A stretch of DNA of 64,000 nucleotides, taken from Rhyzopertha dominica. Taxonomy: Eukaryota; Arthropoda; Insecta; Coleoptera; Bostrichidae. The stretch is taken from contig QCXZ01000041.1 in the NCBI GenBank assembly GCA_025024175.1, positions 1,049,786 through 1,113,785 on the forward strand. The letters run 5' to 3'. This document shows, piece after piece, positions 35,345-49,076 of this stretch. Under the pieces are notes generated by a model. It did no database searches. It saw only the letters and a program-made list of their open reading frames with translations, and was not told where the DNA came from. The position numbers and the translations under genes are program-made. Positions within the stretch are counted from its first letter, which is position 1. Each line of letters opens with the position of its first letter.

Positions 35345-36399
35345 TTTACGTACATGATATCATTTTAAGTGACATTAATCTTTGGACTGGCAGGAGTATG
35401 CAGATGCGACATACAGTTAAATATAAAACTACAAGGTATTCAGGACTTGGGAGATAAACTGTTGATTACATTGCCAGGTACAAAAACAAAAAGAAACCTA
35501 GATTATTTACAAATTTACCGGAAATACATTTAGTACTACCCAAATTTAGAGTCTTTGAGATTCGTTTTGAAGCATTCACGTGAAAAAAGCTACAAACATA
35601 TGTTGGTATCGATAAGTTAGGAAAATGCGTGCAGAAATAGCTGATGAGTACTGTTTTTATATCATTAATTGTATAATTAATAATAAATTGTGCTGTGGCA
35701 ATTGGGTATTATTTATTCTCACAAAGCAGTCTTTTTGCATGTAATTGTGACACTTTTACTGCTCTACAGCTGACAATAAAATTAGTCGTTTAATGTTAAT
35801 AGGCAAAAAAGGATTTAAATGAGTTCACCATCTGCTCTACTAGCCCAGTATCTTTTTTCACGTAACTACCCTCAAATTATGACTGTGATGTTGAATAAAG
35901 TCTTCGTTTGTGGATTCCAATCGCAATGCGGAACCTAACGCTCCGCGGTGTCAATAACCAAATAATTTTGGTAAACTGACGTCAGCTGATTATAGAAAAG
36001 TACCGCAACACCTTCCCATTTATACCGAATACCTTCNCCTTAACCATGACAAAGACAGNGCAACCTGANCACCAAGCGAGCAAGGAAGACGGAATCAAAA
36101 CTATACCGCTATAAGTTCATTGACTTTCCCTGACCATGGTTCTGGACAGTTCCACATGTATGCAGAAAAGTGGGCCAAAAATGTGATACAAGTCGCCCAT
36201 GAAATAACAACGCGATGATCGAATAGAGCATACACGGGAATTTTAATTTAAAATCGGTTCGTTTTTGTAAGGTCCAATTACTGAATCTACTACAAACCCA
36301 ATTTCGATTTTTTTGCAAATTTCTGCCATTCCACACTGAACTATCCATCATCAAATTCTTCGCAACGATCTAACTACCTGGAGGGTGGATTTTACTTAC
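35345..36399. other. Spacer between the transposon and the 36.4 kb exon
   Basis: No coding signal. Three ambiguous bases cluster at 36037-36068, suggesting an assembly problem. The stretch 35850-36050, with a central AATAAAG, has a composition that could come from an old LTR, but no matching partner repeat was seen. Confidence 0.4.
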
Positions 36400-36523
36400 G
36401 TTTCGCTAGCGCTCCAAGTCTTGCACCGAGTAGGCACTGGAACATCTGAAGAACTACTGTTGCTGTTGCTTGGTCCCCTGGATTGGCCGAGGCGTGCGGC
36501 ATAGCGGTATCCATAGTCGGCAC
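36400..36523 (-). CDS. Probable internal coding exon, gene unknown
   Basis: A 124-nt block between a good acceptor (ATTATTTCAG, exon start 36523) and a good donor (GTAAGT at 36399-36394), richer in GC than its surroundings. In the frame starting one base short of a codon it reads GADYGYRYAARLGQSRG, a Ser/Asn run and PVPTRCKTWSASE. It ends in phase 2, exactly what the exon at 30989 needs; the join would read SASET-SSPPPIGD. If correct, the 29.4 kb gene spans the 31.4-33.1 kb gene. A second frame with an internal ATG is also open. Its gene and start codon are unknown. Confidence 0.45.
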
Positions 36524-38115
36524 CTGAAATAATCCTTCATTAATGCAGGTCAAAAAACTGCGGGCTGAAACGCGAAAGAACTCATTACGGCTTAAGGGGG
36601 TTAAGTGGCTTTTTCTGGATGTAACGGAGACATTTAAGAACGATGTTTGTAGAGTTGCGGGAGGAAGAAAAAGAGTTTGTTTATACTGGGTCGTGGGTTA
36701 ACTGTAAACCGTACTTTGGACTAAAATCTGAAAGAAAAATCGAAAAGATCTTTTCTACACTGCACCAAAAATAGATGATTTTGCTATAGTATCTATGCCT
36801 TTTTATCAAATGTTAACTGGGATTTTATTGATACTTCTGGTATTGTGTTCAAATGTTTTACAACTATATGTATCTTGTGATCTTTATGTACCTAAGTGTA
36901 AAAAACACTTTCCTTTTTGGTTTTTTTTTCTGAAGTTTGCTACGCGTTTACTTGTCGCGAGACCTGGGCTCGGCCACGCTCAGTGGAGAGGGGTCGGGGT
37001 CGTTAAATCTTTATAAAAAAAGAATTAAATTTACCCTTCAGAGTCTTAACTATTTCTATTATTTTTCAAATTGGGCGCCAGATAGGTTTAAAGAATTTTT
37101 CTTTCTCAAGCCTTGACACTATCTCGCTTCAACCCCTACCAGGTTAGATGAAATGCAATTTTACAAGATTTACAACGCAGATAAAAAAAAGTATATAATG
37201 ATACCACTAAGTCAATATACAAGACTTGTCTAGCTCTCGGGACGCAAGAAAAAAAGAACGATGGCTTAATAAAGAAAAATATTAATAGAAAGAGACAAGA
37301 AAAAAAACGCAACTATTCAACGTATAGCAAGTGATCAAAGCTAGGTACAATTTCAATAGATTAAATGATTGATCTTTTTAAATGATCACAAAATAAAGAA
37401 GCAAAAGAAAATCACAACAATTCTAACGGCAATCTTTAGCAACTAAATAACGATTTTGTTAATGTATACTGGTATAAGTATCCTTGCTCACGAATCCTCC
37501 AGCTAATCAGGCCTCCTTCCAAGAGAATGTTCGAAAATCACAAGGAACCACCTTCGTAGCGTGACACAGGTAAGTACTTTGCCCCTATTAAATATCCAGG
37601 TAACAATTTCCAGTATTATCAGTATGTCGTCGATAGGAGGAACAAAAAATATCGGGAACAAGCACGTAGGCTTATCTAACCCGTCCCACAAAACCCTACA
37701 ACATTCAAGGTATGAAAGAAAGATGAAATGAAAATGTTTGTAACGTTACCTTAATCGCTAAGGGTTTCCAAATAAAATCCAATATCAAAATTTAACGACA
37801 ATCGCACGCCTATGATGGTGCTCAAACGATCCCGTTTCCGGTAGGAGAAATTAACAACAATCCAACAGTTACTTCTCCAGTTCACTAACAATGAATTCAA
37901 TCCACTGAAGAATTCCACAATATCCCCTGGATATCTTGGTTGCAATTCAGTTAGCGTTACACCATCCGGGCAAGAACTCAAGTCGCTTTTTCTAGTGTCA
38001 ATTTTGACATTTTTTTTGTTTAGCGGAAAAATGTTACCAAGAGCCAGTTGCAATGCATAATAGTTTTTTTTTCTAGTGTCAGTTTGACACGTAACAAGTT
38101 CGCAAATTAATCCAG
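36524..38115. other. Non-coding spacer
   Basis: Mostly AT-rich. The minus-strand frame 38119-37751 (122 codons) shows no known motif, and its start region contains two near-copies of ttctagtgtca...ttgaca (about 37996-38020 and 38070-38092). I see no supported gene. Confidence 0.4.
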
Positions 38116-38607
38116 ACAAAAAAGATGTATAAACGTTTTAAAATTTCTGATAATATGTGTGATTATGATAAATTTACCGAAGTAAGACAGCGATGTAAAT
38201 CTGCTGTTTATGATTAGTATCTTGAATACATTCAGTTAACTGAAAGTTTAGTATGTTCTAATTCAAAAAAATTTTGGAAATTTGTGCACTAAAAACTAAA
38301 GCTAATGAATTACCTCTACGTATGATGTTAGATGATGTTCCAATATATGGAACCGAAAATGGCAAAGTATTTTTTAATGTTCCTATTTGTAATTTAGGCT
38401 ATTTAAGCGTTGAAAGCGTTCAAATATTCTAGTAAATTAAATTTCACTGGTGTATCATATGTAAAATTCAGACGGGACTTCAAAAAAGTACTAGATAGTG
38501 AGTTGTTCTATTATCCTTTATGTGTTTGAATTTATTTGCAATGTCTGTATATATTCTATGTATTGCCCACTATTAGTATTGGAGTGATAAACTATTATTA
38601 TTATTAC
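38116..38607 (+). mobile_element. LINE remnant, region upstream of the reverse transcriptase, with ATT tail
   Basis: The plus strand encodes YKRFKISDNMCDYDKF, RQRCKSAVYD, and after a stop SLVCSNSKKFWKFV. This fits the segment between endonuclease and reverse transcriptase of jockey-like LINEs (Y..Y..R..K......Y...I...L..N.K.FW.F). It then jumps to a C-terminal-like piece (VSYVKFRRDFKKVL) and an ATT-repeat end near 38593-38606. The reverse-transcriptase core is deleted. Confidence 0.65.
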
Positions 38608-38609
38608 AC

Positions 38610-41600
38610 TGTCCTTGTTGAAACAATAGACGTTTGATGCTTGTTTAAGCATTTATACTAAAGAAGGTACATCTATTGTTCTACTTACAAAAAACACTTG
38701 TTTAAAAAACAAAGTAGGCAAATTTAAAAATATCTAAAGGAGACATTTAAAAAATAGATAATTTTTCACTTGTACTTATATAATAAAGTTCAACAGAAAC
38801 ACCCTTGGCACTGGTAATGCTACCGCCTTGCGGTTAGGCAGATGAGTTGCACCTGACATTCACTTGCTATCCAACTATAAAGTATAACCTTGGGTAATAA
38901 CGCAAATCCTCCATTAAAATATCCCCCTCTGGATTGACCTTTTAATTGCAGAGAAATCGAGCAAAAAGTGATTCAATCGAGACAGCAAGTAATTCAAGTT
39001 TCCTTCTGCATCGACCATTAAGACCTAACCCGAGAATCGGTGTAACCCGGTTGTATACAGCATTCTTTTCATCTGGATTACGTCACAAACCTGTAAACCA
39101 CATCTGTACAGCACGCGAACATCATTACAATATCCGCGCTTCCCTACTTCATTCACAAGTGTCGAGAATGTTGATCGACAAGACTATAGAGTGCCGATAT
39201 GTCCTATTTATTAAACAATTATGTGTAAGGCGCTCTTCAGTTTAAGGGAAAGAACCAAAGAACGAAAATGATCAAATTATCTAAAATGCAATCCCTCCGG
39301 CATGTTAACCTCCATTCTTTGTCCGATCCAAGCTGGCGCATTTGCAAATAACAAAAAAGACGTGCGGTTAAATTTGCGCGCTGCCACAGCAGAAGAGCTC
39401 AACAGTAGGTCAAGACGGTTACCTGCCCAGCGTCATTCGACTAGTGGATACCAAAGCCAACAACGGAAATTAAACGTGCGACATGCAACCGCAAATTAAA
39501 TGAGCAATTAAACACTGAAGAGACAGTAGCAGAATGCTAAATGAGCGGTAGTAAACAATATCGTTATCAATGAGGTAAAATGAGTAGGTATTGATTTGTA
39601 AAATGACAACTAATATACACGTTTGCGTGCGGTATAATTTAATATATCTATAATAATCAAAACTGATCATTTCTCATTTTAAGTACGAAAGTTTGCCGAT
39701 AAATTCGTAGCCCTGCTTATGTTGTCATCTACTAACATCATATTACAGTAGGACATCAAAATATTATCCAATTCTGTCATCTACAGAATGATATATTTCC
39801 TTATTTTGTTCCATATCGCGGTTATTCTCGCTCATGTACAGAAGCGTGTATGTATTCCAATATGAATACATTGCTTTATACAAAGATGTTATAAACTACA
39901 AATCTTTATTGGCTGTATAACATCACAAACAAATAGCATGAATTATAATCAAACGTGGAACAGTGGCAGCAAAGATATAGGTGAGTAATGAATAGGTATT
40001 GCAACTTTGCAATAAACACTTTATTAGCTGCTTCTGCAAACTCAACTTGTTGCAGTGGCATTCAATTAGCAAACTGACGCTACTTATTCATAGAACACCT
40101 GTTATTTCCTCTTCAATAACGTGTTTATTTATTAGTCATAATTCGTCAAAAAGGATGATCATTTCTGTAAGTGGCTGGTTTAAAATCAAAAGACAGTTCT
40201 TTTGTGATACTGCAAAAGACAAGGTGGCATGAAGTTAATGTCTGAATGGCCTAACCAATTCTACACGTGTAATAACCAGTATAAAGGCCGTGTAAAACAA
40301 CTGTTGTTCTATTAAACCAAATTGCTAACAGCGAGTAAAACAAATCACTTCCTCAATGGACACAAAGGTAAAGAACGCCTTGCTCCACTAGTTACACCCA
40401 ACAGCAAAATAGAATGTCTTCAGGATTGCTGTTTGAATTGTTTGCCAATTGTATACTGCTCGTATACTTTCAAACGAGTGGTACGTTCCTCAGACAAAAG
40501 AATAAAAGTAGTTGTGCTAAAGAAATTAGTATCGTAGCAAGTAGAAAAAAGACAAGTGTAATACACTATTCACTATTTTGTATCTAGTATTAGTAAATTA
40601 GTGCTACATAAATAGAGCCATGCAGAGCTAAAGATCGAATTTTAACGATATAATCTACAATTTATTAAAAAACTGATAAGCTATTAACTTAAATAAAACA
40701 ACGCGACAACAAATTGTATGTAGAAGGCGTTGGTAAAAGTAGTACCTAGTTTTTTATCTCCCATACGCTTCAGAATAATACCCGCAATTATTTACTTTAA
40801 CGGCCGCCGATAAAAACAATCAACGCCAATCATCGAATTAATCGCTTTTTAACGATTACGGTCCTGCAGACCGATCTTTCCTTCCGCATCTCTTGGACAG
40901 CAGAAACTAGGCCGCTAGCCCGGTTTTGACTTTGTAATGCCATTAATGCAGAATCCACTTCCTTTTCAATAACACAAGCTTGATTTCACGGTCTATCGCT
41001 ACACGCCGCTATAGAACCCAAAATGTATAACGTTCGAGGAGGTCAGCTTTCAGGAGGTCCTCCTGAAACGCTGGAGGAACGGCGAGTTTGTGGGCCAGGT
41101 GATTTCTTAATATCCGTTGACTGGTACACGAGTTAAAAATGGCGTGTGGGCAGATGCAAGAGCTGATATGAAAGAAGAGATGTTCGTACTAGTTAAGAAG
41201 GCGATTATGTTAATGTGTTTTCGTGGTTATATGCTTCGTTATCGCATAGATCTAGATGTAGCTAGTTAAATACAAAGTTTTTGGACAATAGTACTATTAA
41301 TTCGCTGAATGGGACATGACAAGGATAGGCATTTCCTTTTGCTGTTCTTTCTCCATAGAGAGATTCATGGAATGGTTTCGTTTTGCCTTTACTCTAGAGG
41401 TTAAAGCCATGAGTTTTTAAATTCTCGAGTAACAAAAAAAAACAGATAACGTTAAATGAATGGTAAGAAGTTTTTTTATCTTATTGCGCGTAATTCATCA
41501 TCTAGGGATACAAACGTTTAATTCTTGATGTGCAGCAGTAGTTGAATGATAACTATTAAAAAGTCACCTCTTTTATATTATTATTATTGCCTCCTTGCGG

Positions 41601-44600
41601 ATGTAAGAAACTGCTACATGTTTTCTGGGTTTCAAACGTTTCTGTAGCATTTCTAAATCCATAACTGTACATTTACAACTGCACAAGCCAATTGATTCTT
41701 TCTCCTTTTGTTAAACCAACAAAGTAATTGTGACACTGATGAACCACAGTCAATTGCTTAGTATAAGTGTTACAAGTTATCACTCGGCGAAGAACACAAA
41801 TCATCGAATGGGCGTAATTCATTTAAAACACACATGGTGATATGCTAGACTCGTCTGTAACTTGTATACTTACAACGGTCTACTAAAAAAGTACATTCAT
41901 TTAGTATATCAATGAAGGAAGAAGACCTTATTTAGGCAATAAGTAATTTATAATAACTCAATTATTTAGAGCTAGAAAAATATGTACAGAACAATATAAA
42001 CAAAGGATAAAACTGAATTGCAGTTAAATAAGGAGTTACAGATTTATATTTAAATTCTCGAAGTGTAATTTAATGTGATAGTGATATCAACTGTTCAGGC
42101 ACACCTAACGCGAAAGTAGAGTAAGCATTTTCTTTTTCTCGGTACACTGGCGGCGTAAAAGAACTAATTGTCATAAATTAATAACGCGCGTTGTAACGGT
42201 ATTACACGTCTGGTGTTCGGTGTTCGTAACGCACGTAAAATGTTTTTGGGCGAATTTAGGTAAAAATAATACTTTCACGAAAATCACAAAAGTGACCTTG
42301 TCTATGTATTACAACATCGACGCTTTTTCCTCCAATATTCGTCCCAAAAATAACACGAAGCTTTTAATTTTTATATTCGAGGATTCGTAAAAGTAATTGT
42401 AATGCAAGAAGTGAAAGACAGCAAAACAAGCAAGATTCTTCTGATATATAATAAAGAAAGAATAAAGAATTCCTTAAATTATCTCGCCTACCTCATAATC
42501 AACGGGATAGGTAGTTTGGGTAGTGTGTAATCGCGAGCGACGGCCCAACAGGACGTTGATTGAGAGATCATAACATGTTAAGAACGGAAAAGAAGGTTTT
42601 ATATCTACGTGCTATAAATTGTACCTTGCAGCATTTCCTGCAGATAATTACAATATAAAAAATATGTCCTTGCGGCATTCTGATGAGATCAAGAAACTGG
42701 GTTCGTAGGCACATCAAGCTGTAGAAGCTTCTACAGAAGTACACAGTATCTTCACCTTGTTTTTAAGATTACTTGCAGTCGACATGAATTAAGGTACGTG
42801 TAGCAAGATCAAGTATATTCAAGAATAATATGAAACAGTAATAGGCCATAGATATCAAACTATTGCTTTGAAAATGCACAGTAATATTAAGGCTGTTTCT
42901 GATTATATTATCCAAAATATTTGTCAGTGATGCTGTAAANANTAATTTTTTGATCCAGCATTCTCTAATTGACTGATAGACTGATGAAGCTTTCTCACAT
43001 GAACTAACCAAACTCGTTTCGAACGTCCGCTAGTATCGATCATCTTTCTCTACGTCTAATCCGGTTTATAACCACTAGCCTAGATGCGATCTCTCCTTCT
43101 AATTTCTATCACCTCCCGATAAACACATGCCTATGTTTTCCCAAATATGCGGATAATCCAAACGCTTTCTCCACTTAGCATTTTCATCACCAGAAAGCAA
43201 GCAACATGTAGCAGTAATAAATTTGGGAAGTACAGTTTCAAATTGCGTGTTCGCGGTTTCATACTGACCCACAGGGTATATGACCCGGCATGGCACGCAT
43301 GCAAAAACTAAATAATGAGTCCTGAGCAGGAAGGTTAGCGTTTTTAGGACGGACGCTACGTTTCGAGAATTTACAACAAAACAAGAAACAAGGGGAGCAA
43401 TTTGAATGCGCATGCAAAAGGAATGCTAAACGACAGGAAGTCAACTATGAATACTGCAATTGTTTGTGGCTGTGTATCGCCCACAATGTCCAAAATCAAA
43501 AGAAAACGAGATGAGGAACAGGGCTATTGAGTTTTGTTAATACTCATATTGATGGACTATCTTCAACTCGTCACTGGTTAACGTGGAAGTTATTTATTAA
43601 TTTATGTATTCCTTTCGAATGTATCTCAAAAATTGGAAGTTCTATTCTATCAAAAATTTGGCTTCATATTTACAAAATCCTTAGGATATTACAGTCTTAC
43701 AAATAGTACCTTCTTTGTTTGATAAATATTGGGGCAGTCATAGTGTTGACTATGCTTCTTACTAATCTTGTAACTTAGAAATTCAATCAGAATTTTGACT
43801 GCGCACTAAATAGTAGGTATATCAGATAAAGCAAGGTTACAGAGGGGCAAAACAGTCCTCTTATCGTTCAAGGTGAATTCAAACAAATCGTTTTTACCAC
43901 AAATTGTGAGTGCATGGGATGTATTCAGAAGTGGGTCAAATTTAAATGAGTTCCTTTCTGTCTTCATGATTCAGATTCAGAGCGAGATTAACGAAACTTC
44001 CACCCCATGCTTACAGAAAATCACGTAAACAGTGTCCCCTTTACGTGCAAGGCGTAGTTAACTTCCTCTATACATGGAAGCTGCACGTAATGGCCAGATC
44101 ATATTTACCTAGGCGCTAGCAAACCCGTCCAATAAGGAAAGTAATGGCACTGTTTACGTTCAACAAATAATCGGTTGTAACGAAATTAATAAGCCGCAAT
44201 TTACATGTTAGAGCCGAAGGTGCTAATTAAAAGTATAAATCCTAGAAGCGAGCTTTTAGGTATTGCACGCAAGGCGAAGCATGTGGAGCGTGATTCGCAT
44301 GAGGTTTTTTTTGTAACAATCGCTCTGTGCAAAGCAATTATTACGCTGTACACACATTTAGTGTGTTGCCTGCCGCAAAGTAAATAATCGTAACCGCTAA
44401 GTTAAAAAATGTTCTGTTTCAGCGGTCGTTACGCTACTAACACGTGGTTGCTGTTCGTTTGAAATGGATCGCCCATCACTGTTTTTTTTAAGGAATAGAA
44501 AGAATGCGGTTGCATTTTTAAGATTTTATGGCAGGATGGTTAATATCATTGGAAGAACGAAAACTACGAAGTGCAGTAATTTTAGCCTTTGGGTCATAAT

Positions 44601-45473
44601 GGTTCAACAATGTTGGCATTAATTTTCTTTGAACTCAAAGATCTTCCAAAGCGAGACAAAGCTTTTTTGTTAATACTAAAAAGAAGTGTTCGAACCACCA
44701 ATCAACTTGTGGATAATAAAATTTTACTATTTATTTGAAAAATATCTTGTCTACAGTCACAGTTTTTGTTTTCTGAAAGAATTCGGGTTTGTTAACATCC
44801 AGATGTATATGCGCATATGTTGCGATTTTTTAATAAGTATGAACTTTGCATGCGTTTTAAATAAAGTATTTGTCAGAATCTTCAAAATTTATGCGATGAA
44901 ACTTTCCATACCATGATACTGGATACCGGATATTAGTGGATTCCTAAAGGATAAATTAAATTACAACCCTTCACTGAGAATTATATTGATAGAAAGCTTG
45001 TCAAATAAGCATTTAACCAGTACAATAAATAAGAGGGTGTCATTTAAAAAATCGCAACTAAGCAGACGTACCAGACAGTCAGTCATCAAACGGCGTAATT
45101 ACTTTGACTTTTCTGCAAGAATTTGAAAGGAACGAATTTCTGAAGACACTCCTGCATTTAGAAGTTCTGTGATTCTATTTTACTACACACCACATTTTTT
45201 TGTTGTACCATTATATGCATAAGTCATACTCCAAAATATGCAGTCCTTCGACAGCGCTTTGATATTCACATCAGGCAATTTGCAGAATAATTGCTGTGCA
45301 AAAGAAATCATCCCGAAGTAGATCAATGGAGCAACTTCACAATCTGCTCTCAGCTGCTCACCTGTTACCACGAGTGCATTCACGTTTTACATCAACGCCA
45401 TAATGGACATCTCAATCGAACAAAGCACTTACGAGGGTAAAGATGCTCACCTCATTCCTTGCCGGATCCAAGC
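38610..45473. other. Long gene-poor stretch
   Basis: About 6.9 kb of AT-rich DNA without a gene I can support. No tRNA B-box or family motif was found. Possible exceptions: a GC-richer block 40900-41100 with an ATG-initiated frame ending at a CAG/GTGATT donor (41098), reported under findings, and 42520-43450 with mixed composition but no motif. Confidence 0.45.
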
Positions 45474-45955
45474 ATGACAAAATCCAAAAACGGAGAAGCA
45501 GAAACATCCACCGGCAAAGCCAATTTTTTTACGTCAACAAGGCATAACTTCTTTGCGGTCGCACTCAAAAAAATCCACTCTCAGATCGTCCGAACGCGCA
45601 GCTTTTCACGTACAAAAAAAGGACGCTCGTCGTCTAGGTGATCATTGCAATCACCCGAGATAAACCGCCAGCAGACTTTGAATACACACTGTTATTTTGC
45701 AGACGGTAGTCGACCTTGTTTCGCCCGTCGGTTTGGGAAAAGAAGGGGGACCACGGAGGGTATCCCCAGGTGCAGGCCGATCCGAGTGGATGGGCAAACA
45801 TTGGGAAGTCGACGTGGTTAAGCAAATTAGGCTTGTTTGATGTGGTTAGTGCATTTAACGATCGCACGCGACGCATTTACGCTGCTATCAAGATGCGTCG
45901 AGATTGTCTTGAAGATGACACAGATTTCGAAGACAATAACGAAGGTTTCTGTTAA
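45474..45955 (+). other. Candidate coding exons of an unknown gene
   Basis: The ATG at 45474 opens a basic Ser/Thr/Arg-rich frame (MTKSKNGEAETSTGKANFF ... RSFSRTKKGRSSS) to a GTGATC donor at 45638. A 65-bp interval later there is an acceptor TTATTTTGCAG (exon start 45703) and an open frame to TAA at 45953-45955 (FRPSVWEKKGDHGGYPQVQ ... DVVSAFNDRTRRIYAAIK ... CLEDDTDFEDNNEGFC). The splice would leave an in-frame TAG two codons into the second block, so the two parts do not give one protein as written. GC content is above the neighbourhood. I do not recognise either part; it may be a pseudogene or regulatory DNA. Confidence 0.3.
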
Positions 45956-45959
45956 TTAA

Positions 45960-48900
45960 ATATACGCTGAAGCCAGTTGCTCGAACCACCAAGTGAAATG
46001 ACTTGCCAATGAGTTTCTAAATTAATCCTTTTATTATATCGGCTGTTATAATATACTGAATGGGAGCAAGAAACAGTAATTTTTAATAACAGGATTGAAC
46101 AAAATTCATTTGTCTCTTGATGCAGCTCTGCTGCTGTTTGGGGAAGATGTTTAAAATTCAATACGTGTACCTTCTTATAGAGATGTAAAATTTTTAAAAT
46201 GTTATACTTATTTCATCGATCGAGTAATAAGTCATGAAAACTACACCGTATGTAACATTGCACTAATATTAAGTTTAATTTGAGTTTTATTACGAAAGGA
46301 CCCAAATGCTTTTGGATTGTATAAAACAGTATCAAATCTGATACGTCATTAATGTTAAAATCTGCTATTTTTAGGCAACTTCTTTTGTATATATATATAT
46401 ATATATATATGTTCTAAACCAGCTTGTCCGCGGCACAGCAACTAGTTGTCAGATTTCTCATCTACTATTTCCGGATTATCCACGTCCACTTCTTGATTAC
46501 GAAACACATAAGCAGGTCAACCGGGTGACTGCGACTTGTTCAAGGCGTTTTTTTATCTGGAGAACGCCTTCTTGAATATGCAAGACGTGAAAATGAGTTA
46601 TTGATTAGTTGCTTCAGTGAAATAGTGGGCCAATGTGACAAGTTGTTTTTCTTGTAGTTTTCCCAACCATCGAGATTTCGACAGCGACGCGTACAGATAA
46701 GAGATTTAGGTACAAGTGGCCATTAAAATAATTCATCATTTATTTAAGAGAGGTGGCTTATTTGAGGGCATAAAACACGAAGGAAAAGGCTAAACACGAC
46801 AGAGAATGGGCTTGCTCACAAATAACTATACTTATTGCAAGGAATCGCCTCTTTAAACGAAGAAGAAACGACATAATAACCACAAGGTAATTGATGTCTT
46901 CCTGGGAATCATTTCAGGCAGGTAGCATGACAATTCCTGGCTTTTACGTTAATATGGGCAACACGTTCAACTTACTTACTTACCTGCAAATAGTTGATCA
47001 AAAGAAACGCCCTAATTGCACGCGTCGTGAAATAAATATGTTACAAGTTAAAATCCATTTAAATAAATCGCAGTGGGGTCAATAATTATCAAGTAGAGCT
47101 GAAATTAAACACTATTTCGTAGCTTTTGTATTTTATTTTGTTGAAATAGATACGTAACATAATGATCTTGTAAACACTCGGTGATAAAACGGTCTATAAA
47201 AGTATTCAAGACGATCCTGATGAAATTCATTTAAAATATCAAATATTATGATTTGAGACAGGCAAATGAAACAATCTACTACAAAAGCCGGGTAAAACTA
47301 TCAAAATAAGCTTGCAATAACATACAACATATGTAGTTAAAGTTAAAGAACCAACACAAAAAAACTACTGCTGCATTTCAACAAAGTATTCTCCAAATGA
47401 CGAGTTATCATATACTAACTGATCATGATGTGACAACGGATTATGTATATCAGCTTCAATAAATAAAAAATCTGGGACTTGTTAGACCAGGACCACATAT
47501 CATTATTCTTTAATGGTCTGTGACCAGGACGACACAATTAGTAGCCATGGGTAGAGTTTTCTACATGTCCAACGTGCAATTAAAGTATCACACAGATGGC
47601 GTTAGTTGAAACAGCACTAGATCGATTACAAAAAAACGATTGATCACAGTAATAGTGCATTTGGGTACCATCTTCTTTATTTTATTTAAATGGTGTGTTT
47701 TTAAAAATTGTTACGTTATTCACAAAATAGATACTTACCTTAACAGTATTGATGCAATTCACAAAAAGTATGAAACACTAGAAATGAAAATGGGTGGTCA
47801 ATGGACAACACAGTGTTAAAATGTATTACAATTTTATTTAAAAAAAGTTTATGTTAGTTCACAGTGAACATAGAGGTACATACAGCAAAATAAATTACAA
47901 ACTCCTGCAACAATCATACTAAGGCTGCAATTATTATCACCATCAATACAGTTTGTTCGTCATATAACTGAAGCACCTTAGACATTAAACATGAGCTCAT
48001 TTTTTTACAGATACACAACCAGCACACTAAATGCACTTGAGTTTTTGGTCCTTACCAATTACAGTGAACATTAGTTGAAAGAAAGAAAAAAAACTGCTTA
48101 TTTGAATATTTAATAACCGAATAAAATATATACAAACCACTATTAAATTAGGAACAATTATATATAACAACTTTATAATACAGCTTGACTGCATTTAGTC
48201 AATACTTACAGTAACTTAAGGGCAAGAAAGAAAGATGGGTATAGTTGAATTTATCACATGAGAGATTATCCCTGTAAATGTGACAAGTTTTCTCCAATTA
48301 ATACCTGCGTTAGTACTACTAATTATTCCTCTAAATGACTACTTAAACATCACAAGTTTTGATATTATCATGTCATTAAAATTGTCATGTTGTGTGCACT
48401 AAACAAAGCATACTGTGATGCCCTATGACAATCGTGAAGAACTGCACCAGTTTTCGGGGCAATATTAATTTTATTGAAAGACATATTTTTTCAGTCAATT
48501 TGATGTTGTATAATGCTGAGCAAACCATGTACTTGGTGAGCAAAGGCAGTGGTCCTGTCATAAAATTGCCTAAACTTCAGTAGAAGATTGTCAAATGTAA
48601 TAAATTATGCTTTAAACAAACGATTAATTAATTAGTAAATCTTTAGCTAATCATAAGCTTATCAGGCGTTTTTAATTAAGTTTAATGCTAATGGATATTG
48701 GAAATTAAGTGTACAATTATTAAGGCTGATAATGAAGTAGTTAATTAGATTTCAGTACAGTGTTGTTCATGAGAAATACAAACAAAGCTTCTCGAGATCA
48801 GTACCTGTAATTGATCAATAAATTGGGGAAAACCCATGAATTTCAAAATTATATTATACAAAACCACACTTTTACGTATTCTTAATGCAAGTAACAAATA

Positions 48901-49070
48901 ACTGTATGACCTGAATAGATATGTTACAAGGCATTCCATCCCAACTATATCTACTTACCTATTGTTCGAGCATCAATAGACTAAAAACAAAAGACAGTCC
49001 CAAACTGGTGCAATATCCATCACGGATCCAAACCCCTTGGTCTCTTTATGTAAGGCTATCATCAAAATTG
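45960..49070. other. Gene-poor stretch left of LPGAT1
   Basis: AT-rich, with only chance frames. Contains a TA microsatellite at 46388-46410. No recognisable genes. Confidence 0.5.
46388..46410. repeat. (TA)n microsatellite
   Basis: About eleven uninterrupted TA units, flanked by ttttgta and gttctaaa. Confidence 0.9.
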
Positions 49071-49076
49071 ATCAAA

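Noticed and set aside
35850..36050. Possible LTR fragment with AATAAAG near 35893
   Set aside because: No second copy, primer-binding site or gag/pol sequence was found in the window, and Ns interrupt the region.
37751..38119. 122-codon open frame on the minus strand
   Set aside because: No recognisable domain, no splice support, composition like the surroundings, and two short repeats at its start.
38946..39245. 99-codon open frame on the plus strand
   Set aside because: No family motif or conserved-looking pattern. The CAG before it may be a chance acceptor.
44680..45990. GTTCGAACC-like strings (about 44688 and 45973) as tRNA B-boxes
   Set aside because: No A-box, anticodon arm or cloverleaf can be built around either on either strand.
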